64,000 nucleotides of DNA from Deroplatys truncata. Its lineage: Eukaryota; Arthropoda; Insecta; Mantodea; Mantidae. Position 1 is the first letter of the stretch. Each line of letters begins with the position of its first letter. The translations under genes and the position numbers were made by a program. Positions 12,204-22,747 of this stretch are shown piece after piece. The DNA lies in contig CM060978.1 of the NCBI GenBank assembly GCA_030765065.1, forward strand, positions 115,859,692-115,923,691. Direction: 5' to 3'. The notes under the pieces were generated by a model. That model saw only the letters and a program-made list of their open reading frames with translations, had not been told where the DNA came from and ran no database searches.

Positions 12204-12240
<37 letters not shown>
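12204..12240. repeat. (TTA)n microsatellite
   Basis: About 12 TTA units. Confidence 0.95.
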
Positions 12241-12740
12241 TGTTGTATACAAAAGTAAAATTGATATTTTATTTAGTGTGTGTTTCTGTTAATGATGATA
12301 ATATACGTTATAATAACATATCCATTACTGGATCAGTGCCGAATCCCCTCCGCTTTACAACTCAACCCAACCAAATTTAATATAAAAAACACAAACTGAC
12401 CTCCGTTAAAGTTATTTGGCTGGTGATGGGCGTGAGAGGCGTAATTCTTTGTAAAATTCTGAAACATTTAAAGAGGAATTTCTTTATGTAAGAAAATAAA
12501 TTTGGGCCTTTATTCCCTACGTAGTTGGAGAGACGAATAGAATTTCAAAATTGCTACATCGTCACAAAATAACAACAAGATATATGCCAGTTAAAAACTA
12601 AGATCCTTTATACGTCCAGTTAAAGATAAAATGTCGCCACTCCTCAACTCAGGTTAAGGGTGTTGTTGTTGTTGTTTGCACCACGTATTGCGGGAGATAT
12701 GTTTCTAGGGGTGTTCGCCCTACGTAGGATACAAACTTTC
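12241..12740. other. unannotated stretch
   Basis: No gene recognised between the (TTA)n tract and the 30-bp minisatellite. Confidence 0.4.
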
Positions 12741-12848
12741 CGGTGGCCTTCGCCCCACGATTACTTTCCCGGTGGCCTTCGCCCCATGGTTACTTCTCCG
12801 GTGGCCTTCGCCCCAAGTTTACTTTTCCGGTGGCCTTCTCCCCCACGT
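12741..12848. repeat. 30-bp minisatellite, four copies
   Basis: CGGTGGCCTTCGCCCCA occurs three times and CGGTGGCCTTCTCCCCCA once, separated by TTTACTTTTC-like spacers, giving a period of about 30 bp. A further degraded GTTCGCCCTACG lies just upstream. The GC-rich units stand out from the AT-rich flanks. Confidence 0.85.
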
Positions 12849-13194
12849 TTAAAAAAATCAACTTTGTATTTTAATATTTATTTAAATATTATATATATAT
12901 GCCTCGGCTGCGTCAGTAGTAATTTCCAGAACACGTATCTCTTAGCAGGGCTGGTGTGGCTAAAGAATGAAGGCTTACATAAATTATAATTGTATTGTAC
13001 TTTGTTTATTAATCGTTCACACGATTAAATAAACTTTACTGATATATCCTACTATAGAGCTGTGAAATTATTGTTATTTGCACTTTTTAACATGTAAACT
13101 TTATATTATTCTCACCGCAATAAATGTTTATGTCTCACACTGAACACGTACCGTAACGATCGGATACGCAATCTAATAGCGTCTGCCGCTTGAA

Positions 13195-13645
13195 TTTGCA
13201 CATTCTCTCTATTTCAAGTCTCTGATTGGCTAAGCCTACTCCAATAGAATACTTTTATTTAACTTAAGCTTTTTCTAGTTGTTGATTGGCTATTTATAAA
13301 TTGTTTTAAATATTACATTATTGTTCCAAGAATTATTAGTAGCCTTTATTAAACTTTTTAATTTATTGTAGTCTCAAGGTTAGCTCATTGTTAGCAACTT
13401 TCGGCTTCTACTTTGTACTGTTTGCTACAGAAGGTAGCTTACTTCTATTCTCACAGTTCCTACATTGTTAAACTACGTAATACGTTCACATAACATGTTT
13501 ATACATGCACATAATAAAATAAACATAATACAATGACTGTAACATACATTTTATATATTACATTATACACATATTGCTTTAAGGCGGGACGTTATTATAT
13601 TTTATATTATATAATTAGACTGATATTATTTAAGTGTTAAAAATA
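13195..13645 (+). repeat. 450-bp dispersed repeat, copy 1
   Basis: It matches 34095-34543 over its whole length: TCTGATTGGCTAA, TTGTTGATTGGCTATTT, TACAATGACTGTAA, TTGCTTTAAGG, and the shared end GTTAAAAATACTGCCTCAA. After that last motif the two copies diverge abruptly, so it is a boundary. Here the boundary abuts the Penelope GIY-YIG fragment. Two CCAAT/ATTGG motifs are conserved. No protein is encoded. Confidence 0.8.
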
Positions 13646-13649
13646 CTGC

Positions 13650-14002
13650 CTCAAGGTGTATATAAAATCACATGTGATTGCGGCGAGTCATACGTAGGTC
13701 AGACAGGAAGGTCAATATTAACTCGATGCAACGAACATATCAGATTCCTAAAACACGGAGAAATCAGCTTTGGCTGAACATGCTTGTGGAACAGACCACC
13801 ATGTTGATTTTGACAACAATATTGAGATCTTAGCTGTATGTGACCGCTTCTCGCACAGAATAGTACGAGAAAGCGTACAAATTTTTAAACATAAAGGTTT
13901 ATTGAATAGCAATTATGGAAAACCCCTTAATGTAGCGTGGAAAACACTGCTCACAAAACACAAAATTAATGGCAAGCTACCAGCCAATCAGGAGCAAAAG
14001 TA
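13650..14002 (+). pseudogene. Penelope-like element GIY-YIG endonuclease fragment
   Basis: Translation gives VYKITCDCGESYVGQTGRS, then TRCNEHIRFLKHG. After a frameshift near 13767 it gives AEHACGTDHHVDFDN and ESVQIFKHKGLLN, ending at a stop at 14002. This is the usual order of the C-terminal GIY-YIG domain of Penelope-like elements: Cys-containing lead, YxGxTxR, NEH, AEHA, and an E-x-I-x-KH block. Known family members use this nuclease for target cleavage. The reverse transcriptase is absent and the frame is broken, so it is a 5'-truncated relic. Confidence 0.8.
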
Positions 14003-14177
14003 GGAGGGACTGCATTTTGGCAGTATAAATGCGAGCGCAAGCAACGGTCCATTAAAACGTATATAGTTATAGAAATTAAACATGTTTTCCATAACACAAT
14101 TCCACGAATATGAAATGCGTTGGCAATGTGTTTACAACAAATCAATAATAATAATAAAATAATAATAATAGGATCAA
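14003..14177. other. spacer with (AAT)n
   Basis: Holds GCAGTATAAATGCGAGC near 14022 and an (AATA)n tract at about 14143-14171. No gene. Confidence 0.4.
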
Positions 14178-15200
14178 TAATACCGCAAAACCTTTTTGGT
14201 GACTTCGTTGTTTATTTCTTTAATCGGTAAACCACCAGCCTCATTTTCAATGACCTCATTAGTCTGCGAGCTGTTGAGGAAACTAACAGCTGCAGATTTG
14301 AGGTCGTCTCCCTTACTCTCCTAGATTTCCCAGACAGTTCTCTCAGTGTCTCTTAGATGCTTCTTGACGTTGTTCCCAGTCCCGAACCATTAATGCCCAG
14401 ACGTTCTCAACTGGATTAAGGCCCAGAGACTTCGCAGGCTATTCTAAAACCGAAATGTTTGGGTGCTGCTGAAGCCAGGGTTCTGTGATCCAGGATGCGT
14501 GCACACTCTTGTCGTGCATGAAATGCATCACAGGCATTTTCTCTTCCGGGTAGATAGATCGCAGCTTTGGGAGATGCATTCTTCCACGACTGCGACATAC
14601 TTCTGGGAGTCAGTGTTAGAGGAGACATCAATAAGATCCCCTACTCCACCGGCGCTCATCCAGCCTCATACAGCTAAGCCGATCTTGCCACTCCGTACAG
14701 TGGCAACATCGTATAGAGTCGAAGGAGTGTTATCGGTTCGCCTCAAAGAGTCTCCCCTCCGCATCTGTCGAAAACCTTACAAAATTATCATCTTCCAGAA
14801 GTCTTGACTGGTTGGCAGATGCTGGAGGTAGAAGGCCACTCGAGCTTCCCCGTGTTCTTGTTTAAAGGCATGCTTTCTCGCAGGCCCGCTATGTCGGATG
14901 CCAGCAGCATAGAGTTGTCGACCCACCGTCTCAGAACAGCAGCACCTATTGGGAGATTTAGACTTATTATTCTTATCGCTGGAAGGAAAGGATTCAGAAT
15001 AGCTCTGTCGTCCTCTGACGTGGTCTCCTTTAGGCTTCCTTGTATTTGCTTTGTCTTAAGGCCGTCTTCACCCTCCTCCGGAAACCTTTTCACCCATAAC
15101 CGCACAGTCTCTTCTGCATGCGCAACTGTTTGGCATATTTGGACCACTATGCGGTCACTTTTCCACATTCTCCGGTTACTTCACTTGTGTATGGCATAGT
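14178..15200 (-). pseudogene. Tc1-like transposase pseudogene
   Basis: On the minus strand the N-terminal part (15168-14788) reads AEETVRLWVKRFPEEGEDG and LKTKQIQGSLKETTSEDD. This is the paired-like helix-turn-helix and the following RPRKTT-type linker of Tc1 transposases. Further on, in another frame, come VMHFMHDKSVHASWI (second catalytic Asp block) and YPAKSLGLNPVENVWALMV-like sequence, the SPDLNPIENVW block with PDL changed to LGL. A C-terminal tail follows to about 14180. Frames change at least twice and stops are present. No inverted repeats identified. Confidence 0.75.
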
Positions 15201-16754
15201 GTTTTGTGTTTTGGTAGAATGTGGACTTCCAATTCTGTAGGTGCATAGCGCTTAACATGCCCATTCCTCATTTGGTGATTGCTGGCTCGTAGGCCAATAT
15301 AAAGTGATGACAATGTCACATGATATCAAGGTCCTCTGGTTTCACCTTACTAGTTTAAAACAAGCCATGTCATTTAGATTAGTCAGTGTGGTTTCTACTT
15401 TGGAGTAACGGTTGGCTCATAAAATTGGGATTGCGGGTTCAGTTCTCGGCCGGAGGAGAACTTCGTATGACCTTCAATTGTGTTTATTTCATATTCTCCG
15501 AAGAGTATTAAAGAATTAGAGGCAAGCAAAAATCGTTACTGGTTGAACGAAAGAGAAAGTACGTTGTTTCCTTAATTTGACTGCGAACAAGCACTATAGA
15601 GCGTAATTTGATGGTATTGCCTGTAAACGTTTACTGCACAAGAAATAAAGTAGGGTGGAAATTTGGGAACATCCCAAATATTCGATTCATGGATCCCCAG
15701 CTTTCCTTGTAGATGGATTTAGTTACGGAAAGGAGACTGGGATGTTTCTAGCGCTCCTTATAAATTTCAAACCCCTGAGATAGCCTAAAAGCAAGTCTCT
15801 CGAGCGCCAAATGTATTAATGCTAAAGTCCAGAGCTCGACACTGCAATAGCTCCTTAGTAGTAGGTGGGCTTCTAAAACTGAAGTACGGAGGTTCTATTA
15901 CCGACAGATACTCCTTTTCTTTCCAGATTCTAGAGTACCAAAAATGAATACGCTTGCTTCAGATCTTCAGTGTTTTACAATATCCGAAAAGTACACGATA
16001 GAATTGTTCAGTTAGCTGAAGCTCTCTCATTTTACAGGCATAAACTAATTTTTCAGTACTAATTGAATAGCTGATTATAACCAAAAGTAAGAAGAACATT
16101 GCTTTTACGTCTGTCGTATATTTCATATTATTTCCACTAATGCAAGCTTAGAAAGTAACAGATGCTGGCATTAACCTGTTAGGATGCTATTAAATGTTAG
16201 GGTGGCGTGCCCTTAAACTACTTCCATTACTACTGCCATCAGTATAATAAGTTTTTGCTGCTAACATTTGCTTCTCAAGAGTGAAAAGTCGATGTGACCG
16301 TTATGTAATTTAACTTTTTACGTATTTAAACACAACTTAATTGTAACAATTGCAAAAACCGTAAAAAAAGCATCCTATCAGCAATTATTATCCTTAATTG
16401 AATTAGCAAACTTGTCGTCTGATATATTTCAATTGCATAAATGCCTCCCTTAACGTGCAGGTTCCTTCTTTTTTAATCTAAAACAAGTAATTGACTATTT
16501 ATAGAAAAATATTGTTTTTTTAAAATAAGTTTCTATCAGTGCAGACTACTATCCTATAGAGTAATGGCGTTCAAATAGCAGTGTAGAACGTAGAAGTAAA
16601 AAACCGATCGGTCACCTGCTGCTTTATCACATAAGTGCCTTGACCCCGCACAAGCCTGTGGCTCCGCCCTCCACTGACTAGGGATGAACCAACAACGCGT
16701 ACGCGACTCATTCTTTCGAATCGGGCCCAAGATTCTTTTATGAGGGATTGTAAA
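15201..16754. other. unannotated stretch with a possible tRNA-like fragment
   Basis: At 15407-15465 GGTTGGCTCATAAAATTGG and CGGGTTCAGTTCTCGG resemble A and B boxes; this is a candidate SINE head with no second copy. The rest shows no gene or shared repeat. Confidence 0.35.
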
Positions 16755-16949
16755 AAATTGAGTTTTTGTTATGGACCCCCTTTAACTGCTGTGGTCCTTA
16801 GCGTCCCATTCTATATTGGGCATGAAAGACGGTAATTTTGCTCAGGGGCCTCTTTATCAGGCTTGAGGTTTTTATACGTGCCGTAAATCTACGACACGGG
16901 ACCACGGGCTTTACTTCCCTTCCGAAGGAAGCCATGCTAAGGATTCTTA
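16755..16949 (-). mobile_element. SINE-A, copy 2 (5'-truncated)
   Basis: It matches the body and tail of SINE-A in reverse orientation (GCTGTGGTCCTTAGCGTCCC, ATTTTGCTCAGGGGCCTC, CTTCCCTTCCGAAGGAAG). It stops at GGATTCTTA before the tRNA-like head. 5' truncation is typical of LINE-driven insertion. It abuts the internal part of a gypsy-like element fragment. Confidence 0.9.
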
Positions 16950-16974
16950 GTAACTGTAACGGCATTTGAAATGA

Positions 16975-17502
16975 AGCATGATGTTATATTAAAGTAAAAG
17001 TACGTAGATATAATCCCAAGAGTATTGAGAATATAAAGTACAAAACAACAAAAATGGGGTAAAAAAATAACTAAAAAAAACCCAAATACTTATGTAGCAA
17101 ACAGAAAATGTGAAACAGTGTCTAGATTTAAGAGATGTAAATATATTTGTGTAGAGGGTGAATATTTTTGGTAAATATGTGTAATAATTACAAAAATTCT
17201 TGACTGCATAAATTTTTGTCAACAATATAAGAGAGTAAACCAATATTGTAACAGTAACTAAATAATTCAGGGTACAGTATTTGCTATAAAAAACTTGTGA
17301 TGTCAGATTAATGTCTAAACACATTAGACCAGAGCCAGTAAGTAGTGGCAAGATAAAGGAAAAACATGTCGTGTGTTAAATACGTGTGAAGTGTTAAGTG
17401 AAAGTGATTGCGTGTGTTCCAAGATTTAGGAGACTAAAAACCCAATTATAAAATTTCCAAACAAGTTGTAAATATTTATAATTATGTTTCTAGTGGGGCA
17501 TA
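16975..17502 (+). mobile_element. gypsy-like element copy 2, internal 3' region
   Basis: This is the reverse complement of 21844-22400 with many substitutions. Shared landmarks are ATTGAGAATATAAAGTACAAA, AAGAGATGTAAATAT and TGTTTCTAGTGGGGCATATG, the last being a purine-rich stretch just before the LTR that could serve as polypurine tract. The 363-bp open frame on the minus strand is a chance frame. This copy begins next to SINE-A copy 2 and has no coding region left. Confidence 0.8.
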
Positions 17503-18346
17503 TGATGCAGTAATTTGTATCACAAATTATTTAAATGTAAAGAGTGATTATAGTATGAATATGCATTATTATGTGACATTGATTTGAGATGTTTTGTTTA
17601 TTGTAATTATTGTTGAGAAGTAAGTTTATACAGCCTTACTGAAACTGACAATAATAGTGTGCAATAATGCAGCGAGGGGGTGAGCTGTTTATCATTATTA
17701 GAGACGAGGAAGTTACGTAATGTTGGCGCGTTTTTCTGTAGAATTTGCTGGAACATTGTCCCTAGAGCATATGTATTCATAATTTTCATTGGATATAAAA
17801 ATAGACGCTAATGTTGGCGCGTTTTATTAGCCAATTGCAGCTCAGTTATAATCTTTAGGCATATCGGGGTGTAGGAGTATAAAAAGGGCTAAGTTAGAGA
17901 TAGACCCCGTCAGTTCGTCGAAAATATTTGTATGCTACACGTCGCCTTCAGTCCAGCAGAAATATTTGTAAAGTACACGTCGGCTATAGATTCGAAATTA
18001 CGCGTAGCAGAGTTATGAAAATCCCAAGTGTTATAAAGTTAATTATACAAAAAGTTGAAGTACGCGAATTAAAAGTGATCAGTAATGAAGTTATTATAAC
18101 AGTTTCAGTTTGGCGGGTGTCAAGATCAATGTGTAAATTGTGATAGTGAATGTGTTCGACAATAAAAAGTGTAAAACAAATTCTTTCATCAGTGTTATCT
18201 TTTGGATAATAGACTCCTTTCCGTTTACACAACCTGTATAAAGAGATGTGCTCGACCAAAAAGATCATAGCTAGCCGGAGGACAGTAAACCAAAATTAAA
18301 TAAAATACCAGTAGCATTCTTTCAAACAAACACTAATACTACCGCA
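17503..18346 (+). mobile_element. gypsy-like LTR, copy 2
   Basis: It starts TGATGCAGTAATTTG and ends CGCA. It aligns with the paired LTRs at 21033-21843 and 26343-27161 (reverse) and with 57382-58101. Features include a TATA box in GTATAAAAAGGGC at 17878-17890 and a polyadenylation signal AATAAA at 18161-18166. Conserved blocks include AACAGTTTCAGTTTGGCG and AGTGTTATCTTTTGGATAA. About 844 bp long. Confidence 0.85.
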
Positions 18347-18600
18347 AATTGCTAACATCAGATGGAGCTACAAACTTAACAAGTGAATCACGTCACAAAA
18401 TGGCTTCACCACGTTGAGTATACACAAATACAAACAATAACATTAATAATACCATCGCAAATTGGCTACCACAACGTGGGGCTACAAAAATGTTAAATAT
18501 AAAATAACATTTTACAACTGCAAATTGGCACCCCGTGTGGCTCAACAAACAAATAAATATAACAGAAGTATACCACTGCAGTTTAGATCTGGGTGATACG
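18347..18600 (+). repeat. gypsy-like leader with repeated primer-site-like motifs
   Basis: Directly after the LTR, a module of roughly 65-90 bp recurs imperfectly: CGCAAATTGCTAACATCAGA, then AAAATGGCTTCACCACGTTG, then CGCAAATTGGCTACCACAAC with CGTGGGGCTACAAA, then GCAAATTGGCACCCCGTGTG. The first copy sits where the tRNA primer-binding site is expected. Confidence 0.6.
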
Positions 18601-18689
18601 GTGGGAGTTTAAGTACATCATGGCGATGTTGTATTAATATCTGGCCAAGTATTATAAGTATGACTTCTGAAGGGATTTGTTGGCTTTAA

Positions 18690-19780
18690 CTACGTTATAT
18701 TTGTTTTACTCATGCTTTCATCAAAAGTTATATTATGCCTAAGCAACCAGGTTTTTATTTCTTCTTTCAAGGAATTTGAGGTAGATTGTTTGTCAATTTG
18801 AGTGTTACCACATTGTGAAGCATTGTCGATAACCAGAATAGACCCAGCAGGCATATTAGGTATCAACATGGTGTTAATCATCTTCATGTAATTTTCTGTA
18901 TTCATTTCTTGATCAAAATCTCCTGTTTTTTGTTGCGACTTGTAAAAGAAGGGCATTTGGAACGAACAGCATGAACGATAATAAGTATTTGCTCTTTGGC
19001 AACAGGTGCCTGAAAACCTAATTCGCTATCGTCACTTCAACTTTTAGATGTATGACTGCTGTGTATGTACGACTCATCTTCATACACTATAGTTTGACCC
19101 TCTAATTTGTACCTCTGAGTAAGGTACTCTTCCAGCTGAGATCGTATGTCGTGCCTTTCTATTAGAACTCTATTTGGTTTCGTCTTCTTCCACTTAAACC
19201 CTAAATCTTTTATAATTTTTCTGAGATTTGTAGCAGCATCTTGAAAATTTATGCTGATATAAGTACATATAAACTTATAGTCGTTTGGAAAGTTAGTATC
19301 AGACTGCAAAATTCAGTGCCATAGCCGGGATTTGAGACTTGCAGTACCACCTTGAACATTTATGACATCTTTCAGATCGGTGAGCAATCTGCTTATTGTT
19401 GGCACAGTTTTTTCTTCCACATAGAAATTGTGAATCGTGCACCGAATGACGCATTTGTCGAAATCATCTACTTCTGTAATACGTTTAGGGACCTTATGTT
19501 TCTTCACAGGTATGTCAAATGGTACTCTTTCATCCATATGGTTTTTCTTATCTTTGAGAACTCTGGAAACGGAACTCAGTGAAACAACAGTTGTTTTGGC
19601 TACTCTTTCTTTCATTCTCTTAAGGCTTTTGTGGAACTCGGGTAAACATATATTTTCTTCCTTCATCTCTGCTTCTTGCTTCATGAAGTCGAGGACATTT
19701 ACAATTATTTCCCTGCTTTGAATACGTAATACCTTACCACTTAACTTTGAAAACGTAGGAGCCATGGTTATAAATATCAC
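18690..19780 (-). pseudogene. DDE_3-type (Tc1/mariner superfamily) transposase pseudogene
   Basis: Three minus-strand pieces are consecutive. 19780-19313 is the N-terminal region, beginning at ATG, with a helix-turn-helix-like VVSLSSVSRVLKDKK. 19309-19037 contains AATNLRKIIKDLGFKWKKT and ends IVYEDESYIHSSHT, the first catalytic Asp block (YxDESxIHxxH). 18956-18690 contains ILVIDNASQCG, the second Asp block (VIDNAxYH). The same family, with a better preserved second Asp block, is at 48720-50000. The C-terminal block with the third acidic residue is missing past 18690. Stops and a local duplication (19222-19363) break the frame. Confidence 0.75.
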
Positions 19781-20425
19781 AAATATAAAATAAACACTAC
19801 TTACGTACTGATCTCTTTGAAATTACAAGATGCGGACACTTTCTACGCAGACTGTATGTGTTACGCACTGTGAGTAAGCAAAGGTATCGCTTTCGTTGAT
19901 TAAGCTAAACATAAACCATTCCTAGGCTCGTCAGCTGGGGTGGCAATCAAGGTCACGATTCCAGAAGTTTTGCGCCAGTTATAGTACTGACCACGCTGAC
20001 ATGAGTAGGAGGAGGAGGGGCGGGAGAAGCTACGGAGGGGTAGTGCGCGAGCCAACTGAAGCGCAAATCGACTCGCGAAGCACTGTTTTGTCATGGCTGC
20101 TTTACATGGAAATGCTTTCGTTGCTTTTTATTTTCTCAAAAATGGCTCTAAGAATTTTGATTGAAATGCTATATATTCAGTACGTTTACATGATAAATAA
20201 AATGTATATCTAATTTTCTAAGAATAGCCCATGAAGTTCTCTTCATTCGGAAGGAATTTTATATAATTTTATATAGCCTATAAATCATAAGAGATACCAA
20301 AAACCGACAATAGGAAAAATGTAGATGTCTTTAAAACACACAATTTGCTACTATGTATGCCAGATCATCTGTGCGATTTCATGGTTCATCTGGCAAGGCT
20401 GTGTCTTTCGAGTGCCCATATCTAC
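19781..20425. other. unannotated stretch
   Basis: 19790-20100 contains a GC-rich patch near 20000-20060 with small open frames on both strands and no motif. It may be the terminal region of the adjacent DDE element; no inverted repeat was identified. Confidence 0.35.
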
Positions 20426-20548
20426 CATACATTCACATGACTTTCTCGGTCCCTCTTTGTTTATTAGCGTGTTTACAAACTACCCTTACTAAAGCTTATT
20501 TTTCTGTCTATTACATATTAATCGAAGTAGGCTCTTGTATCTTTATTG
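20426..20548 (+). repeat. 120-bp dispersed repeat, copy 1
   Basis: It shares ACATGACTTTCTC, TTTATTAGCGTGTTTACAAA, AGCTTATTTTTCTGTCTA and TTAATCGA with copies at 35040-35165, 36760-36880 and 38270-38385. Confidence 0.75.
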
Positions 20549-21032
20549 ATATCCTGATTTGGTTTATCTAGAATGGAAAATCCGGTCCGTATTCTTTATA
20601 TATCATTTACAACTAGCCTTTGTATCGTTGCGGAATAGCAATTATCATTAAATACATTCCTTGAAAAATTTAACGCAATCAATTATATACCTTCTTTGCC
20701 GCTCGAATTTAATCATCACACTTTGTAATCCTAGACAAAAATACCATCTATCTAGGATGAGCTCGATGTCTCTCAAGGTCCTAGATCCTCGATGTCATTT
20801 GCTCTATCCTTTGCGCGAGAATCCCCCTCATTAATTCAAGACCTCGTTAAAATATGTATAAGGAGTCTGGTTGAACGTATCGATTTTTTTCTATTGTCGA
20901 CATGTAAATAAATATATATATAGTTCCGATCGATATCGGCCGTTTAATTATTTTAACAGAACAAATATAATGTCGCTAACTGAAACATGGGCGGGAATCG
21001 GCAGCTTCTACAATAAAAATTTTGAAGCCAAT
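20549..21032. other. unannotated AT-rich stretch
   Basis: No recognised content. It ends at CAAT, one half of the target duplication of the gypsy-like element. Confidence 0.4.
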
Positions 21033-21843
21033 TGTCGCAGTTCTCATGGCTTGTGTTATCTTACTTGCTGGGCGCCTGTTATTCTTTAACTATTTTTAAA
21101 TTTGGGTTCTTTCTCCTCCGGCTAGCTATTATAACTCAGTCGAGCAAGTCTCTCTAAGCAGGGTGTGTAAACGGAAAGGAGTTGTTGCTAAAAGATAACA
21201 CTGGTAAAAAAATTGTTTCTACACTTTTATTGCCGTCACACTTAATTAATAATTCACATATTTAATCTTTATACACGCCTGATTGAAACTGTGATATTTA
21301 CGAATGTAACTACAGTCGTTTTAGTTGCCGCGCACCAATTACTTCGCGTACTTCACATTTTTGTAACTAACTCTGCGACGTGTACCAGAGATTCTTGAGG
21401 ACTGCGTGACGTGCACCTCGTGAAAGACTCTTCAAGACTGCGCGACACTTGCTTATGGCTCGAGAATATATACTCCTTCACTTCGAATTGCCTGAATATT
21501 ATAATATAGCTCCTATTGGTTACCAAATCGCGCCCACTTTAGCGTCTGTTTTGGTCAGCCAATCACTACTACTAACATATATGCTCTAGGGAAGATATTC
21601 CCTCCATTTCTAAAAAAGGCACGCTACCCTGACGTCATTTGTTTATCTCTTCTTGGTGATAAACAACTCCCCCCTCGGTTTATTGTTACCCACTTCTATT
21701 GTCAGTTTCAGTTAGGCCGTGTAAATTTATTTCCTAACAATTCTTATGGCTAACAAGCATCTAAAATCCTGTACATACAATAATATTAATTTACACTACA
21801 ATCACTCTGGCATTCACAGCATGTTATATAAAATATTGCGTCA
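21033..21843 (-). repeat. 3' LTR of gypsy-like element
   Basis: About 811 bp, nearly identical to 26343-27161 through most of its length, with more differences in its first 80 bases and an 8-base or so deletion near 21387. It contains AATAAA on the minus strand at 21231-21226 and TATATA near 21471. Confidence 0.92.
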
Positions 21844-22500
21844 TATGCCCCACTAGAAACATAATTATAAATATTTACAACCTTTTCTTTTTTTAATTTT
21901 ATAATTGGGTTTTTAGTCTCCTGAATATTGTAACACACGGTATCTATCACTTACACGAAACACTGCACACGCATTTAACACACGTTGTACTTCTTGCTTT
22001 TTTCTCGCCACTATTCACCGGCTCGGGTCTAATGTGTTCATATACCTGCATCTGAGCTTACAAGTTTTCTTTCATACAGCAAATACTGTACCCTGAACTA
22101 TTTAGGCCAAGTTACAAAGTGGTTATACATTCTTAGTTATTGACATAAAAATTTATACACTAAAGCTTTTTATCCTGGTTCATTTTATAATTATTGAACA
22201 TATTTAACAAAATACTCATCCTCTACACAATCATATTTACATCTCTTAATTCTAAGACATAATTTCACATTATCTGTGTCCTACGTAAATGTTTGGCTCT
22301 AATTATCCTTACCGTTCTTTATTGTTTTGTATTTTATATTCACAATACCCTTTGAATTATATCCACATACCTTTACTTTCATTTGACATTAATTTATCCT
22401 TCTTAATACTTCATTTCAAATGTGGTTACAGGTTACTGAGAAAATGTACTTTTTCCCCTTTAAACATTTATTTCTGTCTCGCATTTATTTATCCTTCCTT
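21844..22500 (-). other. gypsy-like element 3' internal non-coding region
   Basis: Homologous to 16975-17502 on the other strand. AGTGGGGCATA lies just before the 3' LTR and could be the polypurine tract. No long coding frame; the plus-strand frame at 22289-22504 is a shadow. Confidence 0.6.
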
Positions 22501-22509
22501 ATGACATAT

Positions 22510-22735
22510 ATTGAAAGTTAACCCTCTTACATTCCAATACTTTGTTTTGCAGTTTAGCTCTACCTTCCTGGATTTGCTTTTCATCTTCTTGGTCTTCTAT
22601 TTCATCTTTATCCTCGATATTGTATTGTTTCAGCATCTCTATATGGAACTTTCCAATGGTTTTTCGGGTTGCTGGGTTACATAATGCTTATGTGTTTGTA
22701 TCCTGTTACATTGTTTACTGTTTCGTTGAGTAGTT
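22510..22735 (-). pseudogene. probable integrase C-terminal tail of gypsy-like pol
   Basis: On the minus strand the frame reads RKTIGKFHIEMLKQYNIED followed by an acidic, Gln-rich tail ending at a stop near 22506. This is like the short chromodomain-type end of gypsy integrases (xxHIExLKxY). It follows directly after the truncated reverse transcriptase, marking the deletion junction at roughly 22735-22750. Identification rests on this short motif and its position. Confidence 0.5.
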
Positions 22736-22747
22736 TCTGAACGAAAT

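Noticed and set aside
14804-15199. 131-codon plus-strand open frame
   Set aside because: The minus strand encodes a recognisable Tc1 helix-turn-helix; this is its shadow.
16989-17351. 120-codon minus-strand open frame rich in Phe and Tyr
   Set aside because: It lies in the non-coding 3' region of the gypsy-like element, on its antisense strand, and is not kept in the other copy.
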